A DNA stretch of 14,809 nt. It comes from a bacterium (GTDB taxonomy: Bacteria; UBA9089). This document shows positions 1-6,236 of this stretch, piece after piece. Within the stretch, counting starts at the first letter, position 1; every line of letters begins with the position of its first letter. The notes beneath the pieces are model-generated. The model was not told the origin of the DNA. It was given only the letters and a program-made list of their open reading frames with translations, and searched no databases. The stretch is taken from assembly GCA_003485015.1 (NCBI GenBank), contig DNCN01000127.1, positions 1-14,809 on the forward strand. Reading direction: 5' to 3'. Made by a program: the position numbers and the translations under genes.

Positions 1-1041
1 AAAGCTGCCCTCGTAGGAATCGACACCATCATGACTTTTGGCTTTTAAGGTAATGGTTGAGGCAGTATTATTGCTTGCATTCTTATCATCAAGATATACT
101 TCTAAAGAGCCTATAGAAAGTAATGGGCCTCTACTCTCCTTACGGTAATTTCCCAGAAGTTGATAGTATTTTCTCTGCCGGAAGCTGGTATCGTTGATGT
201 CCTTTATTTGCTGGATAGTCTTACCAATAAACTCCTTTCTTTCGGTAATACCCTTAGTCCTAGAGCCAAGAGCCGTCAATCTAAAATCAGCCAATTTTAG
301 AGCTACCTTAGCCCCAAAGAGACTTTTATTGTAGGCAACGAACTCGGTTGTGGGGAGTTGTAACTGGAGATCTCCAAAGAGAGCTTCTTGAACTATCTCT
401 TCCTTGTCACCCTTATAGCCAACCCAGAACCTCTGTTGTTGGTCTTTGCGGGTATCATCATAATCGATATCCACATGGATCTTTCGCTTAACAATGCCAT
501 GGATCCTGGCCTGGAGTTCTTGATTGACCCTAAGACCGGTGGATAGGGAGGTTGGTGGTGTTTCCTCCTTCTTCCCTTTTTCTACTTTACGATTGATGTA
601 ATGGGCTTCACCCCAGGAGACCTGGACCCGCTTGCAGCCCTGAATGTCTATATGAGATTCAAAAGGAAGCTCCATGTCCAATATTTCACCTGGCTTAGCT
701 ATGGTAAATGTCTCAGGCGTCTCAGATGGAACAATCTCCTTTTTGGCCACTACTTCCTTAAATAGGTTCGAATCGAAACTCAATTGGTCAATGGGTAGAA
801 ACTTCCCTTCTCCAAGAGGGGTTTCCGGTTGAGGGGGGAGGGGAAAGGATTCTTCAAGGTGGGCAGGAAGACGAAGTGGTCGTCTCTCTCTGAGCGGAAA
901 CCTGAGGGTAACTGGTTCCAAAGAAGAAGCCCCAAGGGAGAAGGAGCCAAATAATAGATCACAAAAAAGAAGAAGAGCAAGGATTATCCGTGAAGGCTTA
1001 GATAACTTGCGGAGACTATTTAACCCATGGATCTTTGTCAT
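1..1041 (-). CDS. SprA-like outer-membrane/surface protein, N-terminal 347 residues (runs off the left edge)
   Basis: An open frame runs from ATG at 1041 to base 1 with no stop, so only the N-terminus is present. Residues about 17-40 form a Sec-type signal peptide (basic n-region, then a run from IILALLLF to SLGASS), so the protein is exported. Residues 168-195 (TGLRVNQELQARI, then HVDIDYDDT) and 215-274 (QEALFGDLQL, TTEFVAYNKSLFGAK, TALGSRTKG) match my memory of the N-terminal part of SprA, the very large outer-membrane translocon of the Bacteroidota type IX secretion and gliding system. The family members I know exceed 2000 residues, so most of the gene would lie outside the window. No strong ribosome-binding site precedes the ATG. 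The gene is divergent from the lipopolysaccharide permease. Seen: signal peptide and motifs. Inferred: outer-membrane location. Secretion or gliding cannot be claimed from this fragment. Confidence 0.72.
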   Translation of the reverse strand, partial: MTKIHGLNSLRKLSKPSRIILALLLFCDLLFGSFSLGASSLEPVTLRFPLRERRPLRLPAHLEESFPLPPQPETPLGEGKFLPIDQLSFDSNLFKEVVAKKEIVPSETPETFTIAKPGEILDMELPFESHIDIQGCKRVQVSWGEAHYINRKVEKGKKEETPPTSLSTGLRVNQELQARIHGIVKRKIHVDIDYDDTRKDQQQRFWVGYKGDKEEIVQEALFGDLQLQLPTTEFVAYNKSLFGAKVALKLADFRLTALGSRTKGITERKEFIGKTIQQIKDINDTSFRQRKYYQLLGNYRKESRGPLLSIGSLEVYLDDKNASNNTASTITLKAKSHDGVDSYEGSF

Positions 1042-1110
1042 TAGTATTCTTGAGGTATATTTTGGATAGAATTTGAATTATTATTCCTATCGGCAACTAG
1101 ATCTGGAAAA

Positions 1111-1140
1111 TTGACCTTGCATCTTGAAGAAAGGTATGAT
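1111..1140 (+). promoter_or_regulatory. Sigma-70-type promoter for the LptF/G gene
   Basis: The -35 box TTGACC (1111-1116) and -10 box TATGAT (1135-1140) each match consensus at five of six positions and are 18 bases apart. Transcription would start near 1147, giving a leader of about 27 bases before the ATG at 1174. No equally clear promoter is visible for the divergent SprA-like gene in the same 132-base gap. Confidence 0.6.
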
Positions 1141-1173
1141 AATCTAACTTGAGAAATTGGCGAATAGACGAAG

Positions 1174-2265
1174 ATGAAGATCCTTAAGAGATACCTCCTT
1201 AGTCAACTTCTAGGACCATTCCTTATAGGAATAGGGATATTTAATCTCATCTTCTTCTTAGTCTTCAGTTTGGAGCTAGCCCAGACCTTCCTCTTTAAAG
1301 GGGTGTCTTTAAAGATAGTGCTCCCCATCCTCCTACTCAAGGCTTTGACCACCTTCAGTTACACCGTACCCATGGGTGCCTTGGTGGCTAACCTTACTGT
1401 CTGGGGACGGCTGAACCAGGCAGGTGAAATAACCGCTATTAAGGCAAGCGGTATTAGTCTTAGGCCCCTAATCCTCTTAGTTACCTTACTTAGCCTCTTA
1501 TTAAGTCTTAGCCTTTATTCTTTCAATGATCTCTTATTGCCTAGATTGATTCAAACTTGTAGGGGAGTATTAGTCAAGGCCAGAGCTGAAATGATCCCTT
1601 TTGATGAAGGAACTTTCATTAAGATTGGCTCTTACACCCTCCTTATCAAAAGGTTGGATAAGAGAGAGAGGAGATTGGAAAGGATACATATCCTCTATGA
1701 TTCCAAAGAGGACTCTCTACCTTCCTATGAAATCTATGCCAAATCTGGAAGTTATCATCTAGAAAACTCGAAGGGGCATATGTATCTCCGACTCTTTCTT
1801 TGTAATGGAGAGGTCCACGGGATAGATAAAGATACCCTCTCAAGGTATCATCTTTCGAAGTTTGAATCCCATACCCTGAGTATAGACACAGCACTTGAGC
1901 CTGAAATTAAAGGGGTGGACGAGATGACTCTCTCCGAACTCAAAGGAGAGATAAGGAGGCATAAGTCATCTGGGTTTGAAGTAACATTATTACTCGTGGA
2001 ATTCTATAAGAGAGAAGCCATTCCCTTCGCTTGTCTAGCATTTACTCTGATCGGTATTCCTTTGGGACTTTCTATCAAACGGAGTGGTGGGGCGGCAGGC
2101 TTTGGGATAAGCCTTCTATTCATCTTGATCTATTACATTTTACTTATAGGGGGAGAATCAATAGCCCTCAAAAGCTACCTACCTGCCCATCTGGCCATCT
2201 GGATAGCCAACCTAATCCTCATCTCTTCCGGCCTCCTCCTCATCATCAAGACCTTAAGAAGATAG
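1174..2265 (+). CDS. LptF/LptG-family lipopolysaccharide export permease (YjgP/YjgQ)
   Basis: This 363-residue inner-membrane protein belongs to the family whose LptF/LptG heterodimer works with the LptB ATPase to extract lipopolysaccharide from the inner membrane and pass it to the periplasmic Lpt bridge. Three hydrophobic segments lie at about 12-36, 48-75 and 96-118. A soluble, beta-rich periplasmic region follows (about 130-255), then three more segments (about 282-300, 308-328 and 338-358), the usual 3+domain+3 layout. The family signatures are the cytoplasmic coupling stretch GRLNQAGEITAIKASGIS (78-95) and EFYKREAIPFACLAFTLIG (276-294). Length is normal. I cannot tell LptF from LptG, and no partner permease or LptB lies in the window. 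The ribosome-binding site is weak. The 3' end overlaps the convergent radical-SAM gene by 12 bases. Confidence 0.9.
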   Translation: MKILKRYLLSQLLGPFLIGIGIFNLIFFLVFSLELAQTFLFKGVSLKIVLPILLLKALTTFSYTVPMGALVANLTVWGRLNQAGEITAIKASGISLRPLILLVTLLSLLLSLSLYSFNDLLLPRLIQTCRGVLVKARAEMIPFDEGTFIKIGSYTLLIKRLDKRERRLERIHILYDSKEDSLPSYEIYAKSGSYHLENSKGHMYLRLFLCNGEVHGIDKDTLSRYHLSKFESHTLSIDTALEPEIKGVDEMTLSELKGEIRRHKSSGFEVTLLLVEFYKREAIPFACLAFTLIGIPLGLSIKRSGGAAGFGISLLFILIYYILLIGGESIALKSYLPAHLAIWIANLILISSGLLLIIKTLRR

Positions 2266-3270
2266 GAAGAATCCCTCAATAGGGGTGGCACAGATCGAAC
2301 ATCGATTTCCCTTTACCTTAAATTCTGTGATCTCGAAATATATTCGTCTGATCAACAAGGCACCGCACTGATAGCAGTAAGTATCCGATCCTTCAAGGAC
2401 ATTACCTAAATAGACGTATTGCAGTCCAGCCTCCTTGCCGATTCTCCTCGCTTCTTTCAAACTCTCTAAGGGTGTTGGGTAAGAGTCGAGAAGATTATAA
2501 TCGGGATGAAACCGGCTGATATGCCAGGGTATTTCTCTTCCTACCCCGGCGATAAACTCAGCAATACTCTTCAATTCATCCTCGCCGTCATTCTGGCCAG
2601 GTACAATCAAGGTGGTCACCTCAACCCAGACACCAGACTCTTTCATCAATCTGATTGCCGATAGCACAGGCTTAAGGCTCCCTTTACAGATCTCTCTATA
2701 AAAGTCTTCATTGAAGCTCTTTAGATCCACATTGGCCGCATCTAAATAGGAACTAATGGTCTTTATGGCCTCCTCAGTCATGTACCCGTTGGTGACAAAA
2801 ACATTATAGAGACCTATCTCTTTAGCCAATCTTGCTGTATCATAGGCATATTCGAAGAATATGGTCGGTTCGGTATAAGTATAAGAGATACTCTGGCAGT
2901 CACTCTCTTTTGCCTTGCGGATAACCTCTTCGGGTGTTAATTTAAAACCCTCAAAACCTGGACCATCCCTCTTAGAGCTCTGGGAGATTTGCCAGTTCTG
3001 ACAGAAGCTACATCTGAAGTTACATCCTATGGTGGCGATAGAATAAGAGGCTGAGCCAGGGAGGAAATGGTACAGGGGTTTCTTCTCAATAGGGTCGATA
3101 TGTCTAGCCACTACCTCACCATAGACGAGAGTAAATAATTGACCCCCAAGGTTCTGTCTTACCCCACAGATTCCAAATCCTGAATCCTTTATCCGGCATC
3201 GGTGGGCACAGAGATGACAGTCCACCCTGCCATCGTCCACTTTCTCATAAAGTAGAGCTTCCTTCTTCAT
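2254..3270 (-). CDS. amrS: AmmeMemoRadiSam-system radical SAM enzyme (AmrS; PFL-activase-like)
   Basis: A 338-residue radical S-adenosylmethionine enzyme. The CX3CX2C cluster motif is CNFRCSFC (Cys83, 87, 90). It is preceded by an N-terminal CHLCAHRC plus GICG cysteine set (18, 21, 25, 35) and followed by C-terminal CYQC and CSIC pairs (299/302, 324/327) that resemble a zinc ribbon. IATIGCNFRC, SYTYTEPTIF and PWHISRFHPDY are typical of the AmrS family, long annotated as pyruvate formate-lyase activating enzyme. The family often accompanies Memo and AMMECR1 proteins, which are absent here; its substrate is not settled to my knowledge. I chose ATG 3270 because family proteins start MK.EALxYEK. 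The frame stays open to an ATG at 3339, but that extension overlaps the exonuclease-like remnant in another frame and looks spurious. It is the last gene of the thiC-plsC-ispH cluster and overlaps the convergent permease gene by 12 bases. Confidence 0.86.
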   Translation of the reverse strand: MKKEALLYEKVDDGRVDCHLCAHRCRIKDSGFGICGVRQNLGGQLFTLVYGEVVARHIDPIEKKPLYHFLPGSASYSIATIGCNFRCSFCQNWQISQSSKRDGPGFEGFKLTPEEVIRKAKESDCQSISYTYTEPTIFFEYAYDTARLAKEIGLYNVFVTNGYMTEEAIKTISSYLDAANVDLKSFNEDFYREICKGSLKPVLSAIRLMKESGVWVEVTTLIVPGQNDGEDELKSIAEFIAGVGREIPWHISRFHPDYNLLDSYPTPLESLKEARRIGKEAGLQYVYLGNVLEGSDTYCYQCGALLIRRIYFEITEFKVKGNRCSICATPIEGFFLSS

Positions 3271-3275
3271 TGCCC

Positions 3276-3494
3276 TTACCAATCCATATCCTTCCAGCAA
3301 TACTCCTCTATCCTGTCCACCCTCCTCTCCCTGAACCATCTGAAACTGGCCAAGCCATTAGCCAATTTCTCCTTACCCAAGGTAACCTGAGCTAGGTGTC
3401 CTATGCTAAGGCGAGGATCGAATTCGGTAGAGAGCTGAGTTTCTAAGTCGAGAAGGAGAGTTTTTTTGGTTTTTGGGAGTGGGGTGTGCTGCAA
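3276..3494 (-). pseudogene. Collapsed remnant of a DEDD/RNase H-fold exonuclease-like gene
   Basis: A 72-codon frame (TTG at 3494, stop at 3276-3278) reads like coding sequence although it overlaps the last 89 bases of ispH. Near its start is TLLLDLETQ, the first-motif pattern (DxE) of DEDD-type 3'-5' exonuclease folds. Directly after comes LSIGHLAQVTLGKEK, GLASFRWFRE and RIEEYCWKDM, resembling the distal part of the RNase H-like family, which I recall as L..LA.ATLG..K..GL.A..W..EG....I.YC..DV. In full-length proteins of roughly 190 residues these blocks are about 100 residues apart; here only about 6 residues separate them, and the protein stops straight after the last motif. I therefore infer a large internal deletion plus C-terminal loss. 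The stop is 5 bases before the amrS ATG. Alternatives: a small functional gene, or a chance frame. Family naming is from memory. Confidence 0.5.
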
Positions 3495-4317
3495 GAAAGT
3501 GGAGTCTCCTTAGAACTTCATTGATTATTGAGATAGGGGTTGAGGCACCAGCAGTCACACCTATCCTCTCTCTTTCCTTGAGCCACTTCTCTTTGATTTG
3601 GGCTGCCTCTTCAATATGGTGGGTTTCAGCTACTGCTTTACAAATCTCAGTCAGTCTCCTAGTATTAGCACTATTGTATCCGCCAACGACAATCATCAGA
3701 TCGACCCCTTTAGCTAATTCAAGGGAATTCTTCTGCCGGGTAATACTTGCCTCACAGATGGTATTATAGATCCGCACCTCCTCAGCCTTGGAAATGAGGA
3801 GTTTGCATAACTCCTTAAAGTGTTCCATATGCTGGGTCGTCTGAGCGATGACCCCAATTCGCTTTACTTTAGGTAGACGAGCGATGGTCTCGAAGGATTC
3901 TATCACATCAGCATCTCTAAGTAATTCAAGGATACTGGCTACCTCTGGGTGGCCTCTTTCACCGATAACCACTACTTGATATCCTTCTTTCTTAAGCCTG
4001 GCTGCAAGTTGCTGGACCCGTTTGACCCGCGGACAGGTAGCATCTACAATCTCAAACCCCTTATCCTTGGCCTCCATCTGAATCGAGGGTGCTACTCCAT
4101 GAGATCTTAGAATGACAGTACCGGGGTGAACCTTATCAAGATTTCCAACTACTTTAATCCCCTTTTCTTCAAACTCCCTTATCACCTGCGGATTATGGAT
4201 CAAGGGACCCAAGGTATAGACTGGTCTTTTTCCTCTTCTTAAGACCTCATCAGCAAGGCTAACAGCCCGTTTGACCCCAAAACAGAACCCCGCACCTTTA
4301 GATAGGAGAACCTCCAT
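3406..4317 (-). CDS. ispH: 4-hydroxy-3-methylbut-2-enyl diphosphate reductase (IspH/LytB)
   Basis: IspH is the 4Fe-4S enzyme that performs the last step of the methylerythritol phosphate pathway, giving isopentenyl and dimethylallyl diphosphate. All three cluster cysteines are present: Cys12 (GAGFCFGVKRAV), Cys95 (VDATCPRVKR) and Cys188 (NTICEAS). Also visible are His41, His73 (RSHGV), the catalytic glutamate in GHPEV (Glu125), AQTTQ, the diphosphate-binding SxN in GGYNSANT (216/218) and the terminal TAGASTP (255-261). Members usually end soon after this region, near residue 272. Here an unusual polar tail, residues 273-303, reads through the start of the exonuclease-like remnant, so the original stop may have been lost. 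The ATG overlaps the plsC stop as TGATG, which predicts translational coupling. Function should be intact despite the tail. Confidence 0.95.
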   Translation of the reverse strand: MEVLLSKGAGFCFGVKRAVSLADEVLRRGKRPVYTLGPLIHNPQVIREFEEKGIKVVGNLDKVHPGTVILRSHGVAPSIQMEAKDKGFEIVDATCPRVKRVQQLAARLKKEGYQVVVIGERGHPEVASILELLRDADVIESFETIARLPKVKRIGVIAQTTQHMEHFKELCKLLISKAEEVRIYNTICEASITRQKNSLELAKGVDLMIVVGGYNSANTRRLTEICKAVAETHHIEEAAQIKEKWLKERERIGVTAGASTPISIINEVLRRLHFLAAHPTPKNQKNSPSRLRNSALYRIRSSP

Positions 4318-4913
4318 CAGAGCTTCTCAATCCGGGTCATAATGGTTTGGGCGATCTCCATATACCTCTCCTTGGATGGAGGATCAGGGGTTTCAAAGTA
4401 GAGGGGTTTTCCAAAATGGATCTCGATCGGGTAAGGACGGATAAAGAGTCCTCCCACAGGAAGTGCCCTATCGGTCCCGATGATCCTAGCAGGAACAACA
4501 CAAACTCTCTTGGTCTTTGAGATGATCATTCCCACACCAGCTTTGGCTGGACCCAGTCTACCATCTTTACTTCGGGTACCCTCGGGATAAAGAACCACCG
4601 CCTTCCCACTCTCCAGGAGATTTTGGATCTTATTGAAGGCTTGGTGACAAAAACCCCTCTGATGAATAGGAAAGGCATGGAGGATAGTGATAAGGCGGCC
4701 GAAGACAGGGTTTCTGAAGAGACCCCACTTAGCCATATAGTGAAGTGACCTAGGTACAGCGGCACCGATGATGACTGGATCTAAATTCGAAAGATGATTA
4801 GAACAGATTAGGACCCCTCCCGTTCTCGGAATATTCTCTCTTCCCTTTATCTTTAGCCTGAAGAGAAGCTTGGAAAGTAGTGAAACGATAATACGAAGAA
4901 TATTATAGAGCAT
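4317..4913 (-). CDS. plsC: 1-acyl-sn-glycerol-3-phosphate acyltransferase (PlsC family)
   Basis: A 198-residue membrane-associated acyltransferase predicted to convert lysophosphatidic acid to phosphatidic acid in phospholipid synthesis. The catalytic HX4D motif is NHLSNLD (His40, Asp45), and the acceptor-binding motif is YPEGTRSKDG (109-118). Further family blocks are KWGLFRNPVFG (63-72) and VVPARIIGT (139-147). The first 20 residues are hydrophobic and probably anchor it to the inner membrane. Length is typical of the short PlsC form. It starts inside the end of thiC (11-base overlap) and its TGA overlaps the ispH ATG, so it sits in a tightly packed transcript. The ribosome-binding site is weak, as expected for a coupled gene. 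Acyl specificity cannot be read from the sequence; related acyltransferases that modify other lipids share these motifs. Confidence 0.9.
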   Translation of the reverse strand: MLYNILRIIVSLLSKLLFRLKIKGRENIPRTGGVLICSNHLSNLDPVIIGAAVPRSLHYMAKWGLFRNPVFGRLITILHAFPIHQRGFCHQAFNKIQNLLESGKAVVLYPEGTRSKDGRLGPAKAGVGMIISKTKRVCVVPARIIGTDRALPVGGLFIRPYPIEIHFGKPLYFETPDPPSKERYMEIAQTIMTRIEKL

Positions 4914-6183
4914 CTTTCAGATACTCATTGACCATCTTGATGACACAGTACTCTCCACACATACTACAAACATCCTCTTCACCCCTCTCTCGATAGGTCT
5001 TAACCCTAATTGGATCAAGGGAGTGTTCAATCATACCTTCCCAATCCAAGTTCTTCCGGCATCTAGCCATTACTTTGTCCAATTCCTTTGCACCTTCAAT
5101 CCCCTTGGCAATGTCCGCTGCATGGGCTGCGATCCGGGCGCTTATAACTCCTTCCCGAATATCCTCTTCGGTTGGGAGCCTGAGATGTTCTCCTGGAGTA
5201 ACATAACAGAGGAAGTCGGCGCCCTTCCAGCAGGCAAGGGCACCACCAATGGCTGAGGTAATATGATCATATCCTGGGGCAATATCGGTTACCAGAGGTC
5301 CTAAGACGTAGAATGGTGCCCCATCGCAGAGTCTCTTCTCCAATAAGACATTGAGCTCAATCTGGTCGAGCGGCATATGACCTGGTCCCTCAATTATCAC
5401 CTGAACCCCCTCCTTGTGGGCCAACTTAGTAAGCTCTCCCAGAAGAATAAGTTCTTGAACTTGGGGCCGATCAGTAGCATCTACCAAGGCACCAGGCCGA
5501 AGACCATCACCAAGACTCAAGGTGAGATCGTATTCCTTGGCTATCTTCAAAATCTCATCGAAGGCCTCATAGAGAGGATTCTCTCGGCGGTGATAGACCA
5601 TCCACTCAACCAAGAAGGTTCCACCCCGGCTGACCAGATCCATCAGCCGACCTTGTCTCTTGAGCCTGGTAATCGTCTCCTGAGTGATCCCACAGTGAAG
5701 GGTGACAAAATCTACCCCATCTTCAGCATGGAGCCTGATAGCATTAAGAATCTCCTCCTTCGTCATATCCACAAGAGAGCCTCTTTGTCTTATGGCCTCA
5801 ATGGCTGCTTGATAGACAGGGACTGTTCCAAGGGGAAGATCTGTCTCTTGAAGGATAGCCCTTCTGATTGAGGTAAGATCCCCCCCGGTAGAAAGGTCCA
5901 TAAGGGTATCTGCGCCAGCAGCGGCAGCTACCTTTGCTTTAGAGATCTCTCTCTTTAGATCCAGGGATTTGGGAGAGGTGCCGATATTGGCATTGACTTT
6001 GACCCTCAAACCCTCTCCAATGCCACAGATCTTTTCTGTCTTCCGTTTCTTGTTCTTGGGAATAACTACCCGACCCGAGGCTACCAAGGCTTTTATCTTA
6101 TCTGGATCCTGATTCTCCAACTGGGCGATGGTCTTCATCGCTTCAGTCATCCTATCCGCTTTAGCCTCAACCATTTGATTCAT
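4903..6183 (-). CDS. thiC: Phosphomethylpyrimidine synthase ThiC, short form (BzaF-type alternative)
   Basis: ThiC is a radical-SAM enzyme that rearranges 5-aminoimidazole ribotide into hydroxymethylpyrimidine phosphate for thiamine. The 426 residues show NANIGTS (65-70), DLSTGGD (96-102), PLGTVPVYQA (117-126), DFVTLHCGI (158-166), SRGGTF (185-190), SLGDGLRPG (223-231), EGPGHMPL (265-272) and ITSAIGGALA (308-317). The C-terminal cluster motif is CSMCGEYC (Cys406, 409, 413), spaced CX2CX3C, one residue shorter than the CX2CX4C of E. coli-type ThiC. It lacks the long N-terminal domain of proteobacterial ThiC. The ATG at 6183 has a good AAGGGAG site 8 bases upstream. Only 53 bases separate it from the upstream gene, too few for a TPP riboswitch. 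The paralogue BzaF makes 5-hydroxybenzimidazole for cobamides and cannot be excluded from sequence alone; no cobamide gene is nearby. Confidence 0.9.
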   Translation of the reverse strand: MNQMVEAKADRMTEAMKTIAQLENQDPDKIKALVASGRVVIPKNKKRKTEKICGIGEGLRVKVNANIGTSPKSLDLKREISKAKVAAAAGADTLMDLSTGGDLTSIRRAILQETDLPLGTVPVYQAAIEAIRQRGSLVDMTKEEILNAIRLHAEDGVDFVTLHCGITQETITRLKRQGRLMDLVSRGGTFLVEWMVYHRRENPLYEAFDEILKIAKEYDLTLSLGDGLRPGALVDATDRPQVQELILLGELTKLAHKEGVQVIIEGPGHMPLDQIELNVLLEKRLCDGAPFYVLGPLVTDIAPGYDHITSAIGGALACWKGADFLCYVTPGEHLRLPTEEDIREGVISARIAAHAADIAKGIEGAKELDKVMARCRKNLDWEGMIEHSLDPIRVKTYRERGEEDVCSMCGEYCVIKMVNEYLKDAL

Positions 6184-6236
6184 TCTTTTTCTCCCTTAAG
6201 AAAATCCTCTCACAAAACAATAGAATTATTATGATC

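Noticed and set aside
780..980. Separate 66-residue minus-strand frame starting MLFFFFVIYYL
   Set aside because: It overlaps the signal peptide and N-terminal region of the SprA-like gene in another frame, is Pro/Leu-rich, and lacks any recognisable motif.
3271..3339. Longer AmrS start at ATG 3339 adding 23 residues
   Set aside because: The added residues are Gly/Glu-rich shadow sequence of the remnant in another frame, and family proteins begin at the MK.EAL position, matching ATG 3270.
3459..3467. Slippery heptamer A_AAA_AAC in the ispH frame, suggesting programmed -1 frameshifting
   Set aside because: The heptamer is in the correct register, but the -1 frame hits a TAG within six codons after the slip and does not lead into the exonuclease-like frame, which is +1.
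5377..5871. 164-residue open frame on the plus strand inside thiC
   Set aside because: It is antisense to highly conserved ThiC sequence and resembles no family; a long shadow frame is expected from the codon usage.
6184..6236. TPP or cobalamin riboswitch ahead of thiC
   Set aside because: The gap is only 53 bases and shows no THI-box or B12-box sequence.
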